From contig JAQFVV010006221.1 in the NCBI GenBank assembly GCA_028023455.1, positions 6,989,011 to 7,053,010 on the forward strand: a stretch of 64,000 nt of DNA. Reading direction: 5' to 3'. How positions within the stretch are numbered: the first letter of the stretch is position 1; each line of letters opens with the position of its first letter. The stretch comes from Epiperipatus broadwayi. Taxonomy: Eukaryota; Onychophora; Udeonychophora; Euonychophora; Peripatidae. Shown piece after piece: positions 49,461 to 61,300 of the stretch. The position numbers were made by a program, and so were the translations under genes. Below the pieces are notes generated by a model. It did not search any database and had not been told where the DNA came from. It saw nothing but the letters and a program-made list of their open reading frames with translations.

Positions 49461-50373
49461 GATTATTTTTTTTCTTGTCCTACAGAAATTTATTTTGTTT
49501 CTTATTCTTAATAAACATGAACTCAGTTTGGAATCTATCTCCGTATCATTTAATCAACTTGGAGAAGGACTTTGCAAGTGAACTTTTTATTTTAAGTCAA
49601 AGAAACAAATGTCTTTTGTTTTTTTATTTTTTGTTTTATTACTTGTCATCATCAATGTACATGATAGACAGATAGGCATATTTATTATTATGTTTTGTTT
49701 ATAATTTTGTGCTATTATAAACTTCTAGATCATCTCGGAATGTATTCACAAATTGTGGATATGAGGGTAAAATTGATTTTATTCAAACATGCTTTGTTTT
49801 ATTTTACGAATGTAAAAATATTTTTTTTTATTATATGATTAAAGAGAGGTGTATATTTTTCTTTATCAAAGTGATAATTTTGGCTTCAAAGTAGCGAGTG
49901 TCTGATAGAAATATTCTGCCAGAAGTAGCAAAGAAATCTCGTTTGTAATATTTATGACTATTTAAATTTTAAAATAATTTAAAGTTTATTCTGAATTAAA
50001 AGTTATATTTTAAGGTATCGTTTAATTACCATATTATTTGCATAGTATATAACTTATAATTTTTCTTATAGTCTTATTTATGCATATGTGTGTCTGTTTT
50101 GTGCAATTATTATATTTAGTTACTAAAAGTTCATTTTATAGATATCCCGTATAAATTTCGGATATTGTCGTATTCTAAAGAATTGAAAAGATTAGTAGGT
50201 TATCTGCATGTATTTATCTGCCAGCGGATATATAATGTTAGATATGTAGAAGAGCTTTGGGAATGGAAATTACTCTGGATGCGTTCTATGTTTGTAGGGA
50301 TAAGAGATTTTGCCTATGTAGTATATTTTAATAATTTTCCATGAGTAGAGCCTATTTTATATTGTAGGCGTAT

Positions 50374-50575
50374 TATGAAATGATAGTTTTGAAGTTGAGT
50401 GATGTTTTCTTATGGTCCTGGTGATGAGGAAAAGTCCCACACCAATAGTATATTTCAGAATTAGATGGGTTATTGTTGAAATATGAAATGATATTTAGGA
50501 AGTTGAGTGATTTTTTCTTATAGTCCTGGTGATGAGGAAAGTGCCACACCAATAGTGTATTTCAGAATTAGATGA
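50374..50575 (+). repeat. Tandem duplication, period about 110 bp
   Basis: GTCCTGGTGATGAGGAAA and CCACACCAATAGT(A/G)TATTTC each occur twice (about 50415-50460 and 50523-50565), preceded by GAAGTTGAGTGAT. The copies are highly similar. Confidence 0.8.
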
Positions 50576-52213
50576 GTTCTTATCAAAGTGTTAAGCAAAG
50601 AGTTTATTTGCTCCTCATGTGAATTTCCCTTGGAACGTTTAGTTTGTATAATCGTGAAAATATAGCTCTGTGTTGTTTAGTATGTGGCCAGATAAATAGT
50701 TAAAGCAAATTCTTGATATAATATTAGTTTCTTATTTTGTTGGTTGATTTACGACATTGTCCGAAATGAAATATTTGTTTAATATTTCCTCAATAACTTG
50801 ATAATGTGTAGAAAAGATTGTTTTCTATTGTTGTTGCTTAAGATATGACACACACGTGTAATATAAACAATGTCATGGATATAAAAGTATAGAGTTAGTG
50901 AAATTAAAATGGGAAATAAACGCTTTAAAACACATTATAGTCATTTAACATAAAATTGTAAATCATTAGAATGAATATGATTTTAGTGCTATGCATGAAA
51001 GGTTTATGTATTTAGATAGTTATTTAATTAAGTTAGTGAGAGCTGCTTTATTGATAGCCAAAGGTACAAATTTGCTTTATTTCAATAATTGATAGTAAAT
51101 TCTTTCAAAATATTTATTGTACCAATAATATGATATATTATTTAGTTAATGTTATGTTTAGATGAAACGCTTAAGCAAAGCAGGTATTCAAAGTCAGAAT
51201 ATTCAAGTTTTGTTTGTTAATTTTGCTTTCAAAAAGGTATGAATAATAAATAATGTAATATAATAGGGATAATCCCGGACTGATGTCCAAAGATTTATTT
51301 GAGAATTAAAATTATTAAGACAAGTAGTCTTATTGTAAAATAATTATGTTAAATTAGATTTTAGTGTAATAAATGATTTGTTTATTTATTAAAAAATAAA
51401 TAAATTGTGTCTTGAGTTATTCTTGTATACATTCGTGTACTAATTTCCACATCTCCACATTTCATACATCCATTATAAAATAACTATATTGTTTTATAGC
51501 TATGATATTAAATGTGCTGGTATCTGATAATATTGTTTCCTCAATCCAAACATTATAAGAAACATTGCCACTTGATAAACGTATGAGAGGGGTTGCCTAG
51601 TTAATGTAATGGTTAGATAGTGATGTGAGATTAAAATATACCCAATTTCTGTCATTATCTAATTGCTAAATACAGTAAAACATTTAGTCAATTTATTTCA
51701 CTACATTTTATTATAAGTTAGAAGTATAAATTCTGGGCCAATGTATTTTCTTTAATTTAACTGTGTTTTTTTTAAAAATTCCCTGAGATCTTATTGCATA
51801 TTCCTTGATCAGCATTAAGGTAGCTGTTTAGATGATGATGTGCCAAGTCATAGAATTGTTTAGAGATATAATTATGTCAAGCTGATATATGTTATACTTG
51901 GATGATGGAAGAAATTAAGTTGAAAGGATATTTTAATAGTCTTTACAAATAAACATTGTTATTCTTTATCATGCAGTTAATTAACAAAAGGATTTATATT
52001 TTATTTACTGTTTTATAATATCTCTTCCTTCATTTATTTATAATTATATATTTTATGAACTTCCTGTAACCTCCCACTGAGCTGAGCTGAATGTAGACAT
52101 AGGTAAAGAGTCTCAGTAATAATTTTATATTAGATATGTTATATTGTTCTATTCTTTAATAGAACTGGCGCTCTGGGCATTTACTCATATAATGTTTATG
52201 AGCGTGGGTTACA

Positions 52214-52614
52214 ATATATATAGACACATTATATTGTCCGACCAACAACTATGTTCATTTTTTTATTTGTGATATTAATTTTTGCCAATAAATTTTCTTC
52301 AATGTATTTTATATTTGTTTTTATCTAAGATAAGTGATGAAAAACTAATTAAATTGTATATTAGTTTGTTCTAATTAAATTTGTAGACAAAAATTGCAAG
52401 TGTTTAATTATATTGAAGTCTAATTAGAGACATTGTTATATCCAAGTCCTTAAAATTTCTTTTGGTGGGTAATTAAAGAATTTGTCTCATTGATATATTT
52501 TTTTATAATTTTTTTTTAATGTATGAAGATATGTTATTAAAATTTAATTGGTAAAGGGTTTTATAAAAAAATTGTTGAAATTTTTTTGTGTAAAGATTAA
52601 AACACTCACCTGCA
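52214..52614 (+). repeat. 5' LTR, second part
   Basis: It matches 57949-58310: TAGACACATTATATTG, GAAAAACTAATTAAA, TTTAATTATATTG and TTTCTTTTGGTGGGTAATTA are shared in order. Confidence 0.8.
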
Positions 52615-53353
52615 AACTGATCAGAAAAATAATTTATTTAGATCAAAGATAAAATATTACATTTTTGTTCTTTGGTATGCATATAATTGAAAGGCAGAAA
52701 GAGAAGCAGGCAATCAGAGAGAGAAGTAGCAATTAGCAATCAGAAAGCCAGCAGAGAAAGTCAATCATCATTGTTTATGAACAATTGGTGGGCGATAACA
52801 CTATAGGCAGAGCCAGAAAAAATAAAATTGAGTATAAATTTACCAAATGCACCAGATCTAAGCTTCAAATAATCACCATGTGAAATTTATTGTTATGCTG
52901 AAAGCCATGCCTTGTAAGAAAATGTAGCTGAATTAAAATTGTCTGTTTCTTCTGTTTGCTACCACACATTTGCATGCCAGGGAAATTTTGCTTTAGGTGA
53001 GAACAAGGGGGAAAGGGTCATCATAGAAGCCAGCATTATATAATGTCTACTATGAATGAGTATTGCAGATGATTCTGAAATATTTAGAAAGAAGAAATGA
53101 GACTCCCCCTCTCCATTGGTATAAGTAAGGAAAGAACATTTAAATTTATTATTGTTATTTTTTTTTATTTTTGAAATATATTGATTTCAGAAATTAACAT
53201 TTTATTCAAATTAAGCTATATATATACGAATGTATGTTTGCATATAGGATTAGATAAATATATATATTTGGTATTCATTTAAGAAATTAAAGTGCTAGTA
53301 AAATTAAACTATATGTATATGAATGAATGTATGCATATAGATAAAGATGTATA

Positions 53354-54294
53354 CACTTGGGTCTCATTTTATGCGGATTATTTTAAAGCGATTTTGAAGT
53401 TATGCAGTTCATGTTTCTTCTTAATATTTTTAATATTTCACTATATTTATTTGATATCAAGAAATTTAAATTCTTAATAACTTATTTTGATTTGAAATAC
53501 TTTTTTTTCTTCAAAAATATAATGTTATATTAGCAGCTAACATGAATATAGCCTGAAGTTGTATTTAGAATATTAGCTTCTATGTAAATAACATACTTAT
53601 ACTAACGAGTAAATAATAATAATAAATTTATACTTACATATAAAAATATCACAATAAATGTTCAAAAATTTTAAACTTTTAAAATGTATTTTGTTAAGTA
53701 TAACAGAAATAAATAATCGTTGATTTTTAATATAAATAACGAAGATTTTATTGATTTCATAAACTAAAAATAATATTTCTAATGATAATGTATAATCATT
53801 TTGTTTTGATTGCGATCTCATTTTTTTAATATAGAAACAAAATATGAACATTTAAAATTTATTTCAGTAGTAAAAATCAGTTGTCAACAGAAAACCATTA
53901 ACACAGCACAAGACTGAAAGTGGCGCTAGTTGTACTTTCACTTGTGACGAATCTGATTTCTTACCAGTTTACAAACGAATCACATATCCTCAAATAGTGA
54001 TAATGATTAAAATACATATGAAAAAATGTGAAATTAAATACTTTAGTTAATAAAAAAAAGGTTGTTTTGTACCAATTTTTTTCAAATATTTGATATTTTT
54101 TATTAGTCATACTTTATTCCCTTATTTTTTTTAATGTGAATTTTAAAGTAATTTGCTTTGCTTTTATGCCAATTCTGAAAATTACAGAACTTATCCCCCA
54201 TTTTTCAAGATAAGTTAAGTCTATTTTTGTATGATTTTTTTTTAATGCGAGTTTTCTGTGGCACCTGTCTACCATATAAAATGAGACCCAGGTG
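53354..54294. mobile_element. pogo/Tigger-like MITE, copy 2 (941 bp)
   Basis: The left end CACTTGGGTCTCATTTTATG and the reversed right end CACCTGGGTCTCATTTTATA are flanked by TA on both sides. The interior aligns with copy 1 at 18.1 kb along its length, including AAAATATCACAATAAAT and AACACAGCACAAGACTG. Here it lies inside the leader or gag-upstream region of the LTR element. No transposase. Confidence 0.8.
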
Positions 54295-55050
54295 TATATA
54301 TTTTTTGTATTTATTTGTTAATGGGTAGAAAACATGAATTGAAATATATCTTACTGATATTTTTTTTTGTCCTCTATTGTACTATCATCAATCAGCATGA
54401 GTATTATATATCTACTTTTTATGTGTTTATTATTTTATATGTGTGTATAATATGCCCACAAAGTTGTGCTAGAAGTGCATACAGTAAGAAACTAATAGAA
54501 GGAAGGGTGTGTGCTCTTATTGTGCAGTAATGAATTTTAAGGGAAGGGGTTGTTCTTTTATAATGCATTTTAATGTAATATAGATTAGATTTTTTTTCTT
54601 ATGTGATATTTTTATAATTATTTGATCAAGAACTGGTGTTTAATATTTTATTCACCTTACTCTATATTTTAATGAATTATATATATATTTATTGTTAGAT
54701 AAGCTATTCATCTTGAGAAGTAGAGTATGAGAGCTAGCATATGGTATAACCTGTAAGGGGATGTTGGGGTTCTTTCAATAAGGGTTTTATAGGGCATATT
54801 TCTAGGAAAGTAGTGCTTAAAGCTTTTGGGCTTTATAAAAAAAGCTTTATTCTGGCTAAGCTTGGCCAATCCTGGTGGAGATGGTTAGCCAAATAAAGGG
54901 ATTAGGAAATATAACTGATAGCTGTCAGTTTAATTCCCTTTTTAATAATAATAATTAGTGAAAATAATTATTTCACTGTCTTGTCCACTGATTGAGGTAC
55001 AGGATTTGAACTCAGTAGTGATGGGTAGGACCCTTAGTTCCCATTACAGT

Positions 55051-55290
55051 AATAAAATGGTGTACAGTGTGTTTGGGTATGAAAATAAAAGATACCTGTG
55101 GCAATAAATATGGAAATTAAATGTTTAAAGTCAATAATAAATGGTGCACAACATGTTTGGTATGAAAATAAAGAATAGCTGTTGTAATAAATGTGAAAAT
55201 TAAATGTTTGAAGTCAATAATTAATGACAATATTTTGTATAAGAAAATAAAAGATGACTTGCACAATAAATAAAAGCATTAAATGAGGAA
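55051..55290 (+). repeat. Minisatellite, three units of about 80 bp
   Basis: Units start near 55051, 55133 and 55216 and share GTATGAAAATAAA, a GCAATAAAT(A)TG.AAATTAAATG core and AAGTCAATAAT. They are diverged from each other. Confidence 0.65.
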
Positions 55291-55783
55291 ATTCAGGAAA
55301 GTAGAGTGTAAACAAACTTTGGATATAGTTAAAAAATGATTCGTTTTATTTATTAAGTTAAGATGCATATCATCAGCTTGTGTATAAATTATGTACACTG
55401 ATGAGAACAACAAATTGGAGTGTGGAAATATAGACACCAAGACAAGACAATAAATGTGTTAAACAGCTAAAATAAAGATAAAAAAGGACTAGTAAAAGAT
55501 TTTTAACATAGTAAAGGCAGGGTATAATGTGGTATAGTGTCATGGTGATACAGAAGAGAAGGTCTCATGTAGTGTTTTAATGTACTGTTTTAAATAATGC
55601 AAAATCTAAAATAATAACATAGAACATTGAGAGATTTACAAATAAAGATAATCTATGATAAAGTAATCTGTTTAAAAGATAGAAATTCAATTTTAGAAAT
55701 TCATTATAAACAAATAACAGAGATAAGATAAAAAAGTAACATTTTGTATATATTGAATGTTAACAAGAGTTCGGTCAAAAATA

Positions 55784-56780
55784 ATGGAGGAAAATCAGCG
55801 TCAATCTGAAAATTCTGACAAATTTCTAAGATAGAGCAAGTAGACTTGCAAGACTCTGTACAGCCAATGTTACCAGACAAAAGGGTCAAGAGCTAGATCA
55901 GACAATGGAATAATTGGCAGATGAGATATGAAGCACATTTGACATAAAAATGCTGTATACCCTAATTTAAAATATGGATAGAAAACTGCAAAATATGCAG
56001 CACAATATTAAACAAGATATAAGGGATACAAAGGAGACACTACAAAATATGGAACAAAAGATGGGATTGAAAATTCCAAAACTTAAAGCAAAATATAGAA
56101 AAAAAGTGTAATATAGAAAATATACAACACATGAGGGATTCAAAAGAATGCAGCTGAGCATGAACCTGCAATTTCATGATATGGCTGAAAAGCATCAAAA
56201 CCTACATGAAAAGTTTGAAGATGTACAGGAAAAACAACAATGCTTATATAAAACTATTATGGTTATTCAAGAAAAGCAGAAAAGTATTGAGAATAAAGTC
56301 CAGAGCATAGAAAGACTTGGAAAGAGGGAAAGTCATGGGCTAGAATATGGGGAAAAAAGATAATATAAGGGAAATTAATACTGAACTACAACAATTAAAA
56401 GTAAAGATAGAAGAGTTGAGAATGAAAGGTGGCAACCTAGAATTATTAAAGAAAGGAAAATATAATGAAACTCATTCTAGTTTAAACCAGTTTTTGAAAA
56501 TCAGGATATTGCAAGAAGATGTGCAGTCCTGGTGGGACTCATTATTCAATAGGCCTAAAAACTTTCAGAATATCAAGAAGCTCTGTTGAGCAATTTTTGG
56601 TTTGAGGAATGCCAGGGAATGATCCATTATCAAATAGCATAGAAGAAATATAATCCCAGTACCGGGGAAAATTATTCTCAATTTTTCAGAAGACAGGTGA
56701 CCAAACTCAGAACTTTGGATGTTTGTAATATGACTAAAGGTCAAATTATTTGAATAATTAGACATCACTTGTCTTTTTGA
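55784..56780 (+). pseudogene. Degenerate gag of the LTR element
   Basis: Starting at an ATG at 55784 (MEENQRQSENSDKFL), frames with interruptions give Gln/Lys/Glu-rich coiled-coil sequence: MDRKLQNMQHNIKQDIRDTK at 55974 and MAEKHQNLHEKFEDVQEKQQ near 56180. A capsid-like segment follows: VQSWWDSLFNRPKNFQNIK (about 56521-56580), then after a frameshift a KKYNPSTGENYSQFF stretch and LRTLDVCNMTKGQII. A W(W).SL..RP..F..IK motif followed by a QF...Y...R.L helix pattern is characteristic of retrotransposon Gag capsids. At least three stops or frameshifts make it non-functional. Pol between 56.8 and 57.8 kb is too decayed to identify. Confidence 0.65.
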
Positions 56781-57794
56781 ATAGAGATGTTGCTAGCTAC
56801 TAACAAGAAGTCCATTGAACAGGTGACAGAGCTATTAAACACTGTAGATGAGCTTTCAGAGTCAACAAGGTTGTCAACTGGATAAATGGAAACAGACCAT
56901 TGGCATCAATGCAATGAAATTACAAAGGAATAGAAACCACAATGAAGTGACCTATTGAAAAAGAAAAGCAAGGAAAGCTAGTCAAAGTTCAGCACAAGAA
57001 GCAACTAGAAAAAGAACTAAGGATGATTCTCACTTTAATAGACTTCACCAAGTCTGGGATGTTGTAGTGAATATCCTAAGGAAATATGGTATAAAGGTAA
57101 AGAAAAGAATACTAAGATAATTGGTAATTAATCAGAGAGTTGTTAATCACTCATAAATTAAAGGAGCTATGATACAACTTAGAAGTTTTCTGTAGGTTTA
57201 GAAAGTAGGTTTGGATGTGCTTGAATCACATGTATTATTGATGTTGTAGTAGGAAATGAATGAAAATCTTAGAGTTGGTTAGGTAACTTGTAATCTGGAT
57301 GTTATTGGTACTCTAGCAAGTTTTGTACCCATTGTATTGATGCAACATAATTACCTACATATTCTAAAATGATTAAATCCTTGTCATGCACTCATGTAAA
57401 AACTAAAGGTTGATATGGTATAGGGTTTTTGATAAAAAATATCATTTCCCTTGTTTGATGCTAAATGAACATGTAAGGCTGATTATCTATGAGTGGAATT
57501 TGCATCTATTTTATGAGTATGAGGAGACACATAAGGCTTTAGTCATGATGAATTGAGTATTTTTGGGATGCTTGTTTTGGTCAGTTTGAAGTAATGGTTG
57601 TGTGATAGTTTGAAATGCAACCTAACAGATAAATTTTTCAGAACTCTAAACAAGTTTCCAGAATTTGCTCCATTCAAGATAACTCATGATAATACTCCTA
57701 AGTGAATAAAGTAGGGGAATCATGAAGAAAGATAATTTGCATTGATATTGAGGACCATTAAAATGGTTATCAGGTAGTATTTCAGGTCCTTAAC

Positions 57795-57808
57795 AAAGGA
57801 GGGAATAT
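57795..57808 (+). other. Polypurine tract of the LTR element
   Basis: AAAGGAGGGAATAT lies directly before the TGGTGGC start of the 3' LTR. This is where plus-strand DNA synthesis would be primed. Confidence 0.65.
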
Positions 57809-58310
57809 TGGTGGCAACTGACGATGATCAACTCTGATGACAAGTTTTGGTCAGCTAGCACTAAATTCAAATATTAGTTGACTCATAAAATGTAAGAGTA
57901 TAAATATAATTTAAAAACCAAATGAGATATTTGTGGGCAATATATATATATATAGACACATTATATTGCCAGACAGGCAGTAGAATAGGTTCATATTGCA
58001 ACTATTTTTAATTTTTTTTTGTCTTAGATAAGGGACGAAAAACTAATTAAAATGTATGTTAGTTTGTTTTAATTAAATTTGTAGAAAAAAATTGTAACAG
58101 TGTTTAATTATATTGGAGTTTAATTAGAAACATTGTTGTATCCAAATTCTTATAATTTCTTTTGGTGGGTAATTAAAGAATTTGTTTCATTGATATTTTT
58201 TTATATATTTTTTAAATGTATGAAGATATGTTATCAAAATTTATTGGTAAAGTGTTTTATAATAAAATTCTTGAAATTCTTTTCTGTAAAGATTAAAAGA
58301 CTCATTTGCA
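57809..58310 (+). repeat. 3' LTR
   Basis: It begins TGGTGGCAACTGACGATGAT and ends GACTCATTTGCA. It is intact relative to the interrupted 5' LTR and preserves the TA-rich target of the 6.1-kb insertion near 57930-57953. Confidence 0.75.
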
Positions 58311-61300
58311 AGTTTTAATTGTAGTTATTAAAAGCAAAAACAAGAAGTTATTGGTTTTTAAATTTATAGCATATTGATGATTGTAATAAACTTGCCATTT
58401 CAAAGATTTACAAAATGTTATTGTTTTGAATACAACATATAAAACTTTGTTTTATTAATTATTATTTTAAAAATTTCAGTGATTTCTTGGCTAGTCATTG
58501 AAAAAGTCTTCAGATACGTAAAAGGTTGAATGATTATCGTTTTGAGAATTTGATTCAATTTAAATACTTTGATTAGCTTTTTTAAGTGCAAAAGCATTCT
58601 TGGATGTTGAATAACAATATAATATGTTAATATGATGTTGCATTTAACAAGTTAAAATATAGGTATACTTCATACAATTATTTTATTCAGTTTATTGTCT
58701 GGAATTAAGATGTGGACCTCCTATCAATATTATAAACAGATATTTGAAAAATTCCATTTAATGCCCATCCTCCCAAAAAAAAAATTCTAAAAATATGATG
58801 TAAATACCATCAATAGTTTTATTCTCCCATTTGCTGAATATGACACCATTGAATCTACATTTATAATAACACATTTTCATAGCATCAAATATTTAAAGTG
58901 AATTAATGATATCAGAATTTCTAAATTAAAAAAAAAGTATTTTATGATGAACTGGTTTTGTTATGAAGACCAGCTCAAAAACATTAAAAAGGGATAATAT
59001 TGATTGTTTTAGTTGAGCTTGAATAGAATACAATAGAGAGCTATTATTAGACAAGGCCTTGAAGTCTCAAAAAGAAAAAATATTCTGGAGTTTATATGAT
59101 CATATCTTTTATGATTATCTGTTGATAATAAATAATGGTGTTTAAATGTGTGTAATTATAAATTGCATAGTTAATTTCTGTCCAGTCAATGTACATAGTG
59201 GCAGAATTGAAAAATTTAATAATGCCATAAGTAAACTTATTTTCTGATTGGAATATTTATATGTTATTTTATAAATGATTATGAATAGTTGTATCATAAA
59301 AAAAGGCAATCCATAAATAAAAAAATAATTATTTGAAATTTGCAAATTATCTAACTGTATTTGATCAGATTAAAAAATATATAGCAATTATTTTTAATTA
59401 GTTTGTCCAATTCAAGGTATAGTATCAGATAATAATATTTTAGATTTTTATCTTGAAAAAATTTATTATCTATTTTGTTTTGTTTACTATTAATGAAAAG
59501 TTAGCTGGTTACTTTGTTTCATATATAGAATTTTACATTTTTTATATCAAACATTATTACATTGAAAACAAATTACATATTTATGAATTATCATTATCAA
59601 AAAGAAATTTGACAATAATACTATAAGTAAAATTATAGATTTAGTAATTTAATTACACTTACATAGTTCATATTGTATTGATATGTTAAGAGAGAGCATC
59701 GTGAAGTATTTGTCTACTATATTATAACAGCTTAGTTGTCATAAATAAATAAAGAAGCAAATAGTTAGTTGTTCAGGAGGTGAAGTGATATTAGAGAATT
59801 GGAAATGACCAAATGAGTGTCAATTCTGAATATTTCATTCTCAAGTCTGTCACTTTACTTCTTTGCTAAAAATTACATTTCTGAATAGAAAACATAGTAA
59901 GTCAAATGATTTCAATAAAGTTAATGGCTGCAAAGAATTTATTATTTATATAATAAATCATTTATTCATTACAAAGTCCATGCTTTGCATTTAATGTTTA
60001 TATTATTAATTAATAATTATCTGTCTAAAATATATATATATACACAAAGACCCAAGTAATAATCATAAGGGAATCACCCCAACACATGCTGTATGAATTT
60101 AGAAAGCTGGGAAATACTCTTACTTTCTAAACATAAGATAGAATCTTTGAAAAGATAAGAATGAATTCACCTTATATGTTTTTTAACCTAAATTCATATA
60201 TATATATATATATATAGGCCATTCTTAAAACATTTAGAAATGAGAGCATGAATGTCTTAATCAGTCACTTTTATATATTACATATATATAGACACAGGTA
60301 TATAATAAGCCTGTGTTTCAGTTAAATCCATTTATTATTTATTACTAATAAGTTTTTTTTTTTTTAAAAAAAAATACTTTTTGGAATATGACTGTTTTTA
60401 TATATAAATATGCATCCTCAAACTTAATGTAAAGAAATCTGATTATGTTATTTTTATTGCAGTTTCATTACTTATTATTATTGAAGTGTTAAGAGAAAGT
60501 ATCACTTTGAATGATCTTGATAGGATCTAGTATTTTATTTGTATATATTGCAACCTAAGGAGTGATTTTTATTATAATGGATGAAATTTTATTTTGTTAT
60601 TACAATAAATTTCGTTGGTTGATAATAGTATAAATACAATTATTAATTAAGAGACTCTTCTGTATTGAACATGGACTAGAGTCAGTGGCAGTTACAATAA
60701 AATAAGAATATTTCAGAGACATCTATTAAGATAAAGGGAAATTTTAAAGCAATAATAAAAATACTTTTTACACAATAAATAATTACAAGTGAAATTAAGA
60801 AGAGGAAAAACATGACTCTTATTTATAAAATACTTTTAAAATCTAAATTCTCCTCCATTAAAATATATTCTTTGAGTATATAAGTTATTTGCACCAACAT
60901 AAATCTCTTATATCAATCTTCATCTAAAATATCTTCAATATTCAATATTTGTCATAGAAGAATGTCAAAGAAAGCATGAATTCAAATACTCCACTCTTGC
61001 AGAGTAAAAATAAAATGCAGTGTACTTTTTTAATAGTACATGAAATGATTAAAGTATCTTTTGCCACAACACTAATGCAATTTAAATGAGTGACTTATCC
61101 AATAATATGGATATAATAACAATAATGATAATCTCAGGGTTCTAAATATCTTTCAGGAATTCTTCTTTAATAATTGGTTGTCACATAAATACTGATATCC
61201 TGGCAGACTGTAGGAGACATTTACTTCTCTTATAAGAAAATATTTCCCAATATTTTGTCACAACAGAAATAATTACACAAAGAAAATATTTACTTGCTAA

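Larger units (their letters stand above)
46120..52213. mobile_element. 6.1-kb insertion with TGTRACCC inverted ends
   Basis: The left end is TGTGACCCTCTGAATGGGCA and the right end is GAGCGTGGGTTACA, giving an 8-bp inverted terminus (TGTGACCC/TGTAACCC). It sits within a TA run that is continuous in the 3' LTR (TATATATATAGACACATTAT); ATATATAT on both sides may be an 8-bp duplication but the simple repeat makes its length uncertain. It includes an A20 tract at about 46190-46211, the 47980-49460 transposon and a ~110-bp tandem duplication at 50374-50575. No transposase, gag or pol was recognised, so its class is unknown. Confidence 0.45.
45989..58310 (+). mobile_element. Degenerate LTR retrotransposon with nested insertions
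   Basis: A 5' LTR (45989-46119 plus 52214-52614) and a 3' LTR (57809-58310) are direct repeats; both LTRs are about 500-530 bp once the insertion is removed. Each begins TG and ends TGCA. AAAGGAGGGAATAT directly before the 3' LTR is a good polypurine tract. A gag-like relic lies at 55784-56780. Removing the 6.1-kb and 0.94-kb insertions leaves about 5.3 kb, normal for a Gypsy-type element. TGGTGGGCGATAACAC at 52786 could be the primer site, which would place the 5' LTR end ~170 bp further on (52783, GAACA). No flanking target duplication was identified. Confidence 0.65.

Noticed and set aside
54700-55050. GGATTTGAACTC near 55010, considered as a SINE B box
   Set aside because: No A box at the expected distance and no poly-A tail; it lies within the LTR element body.
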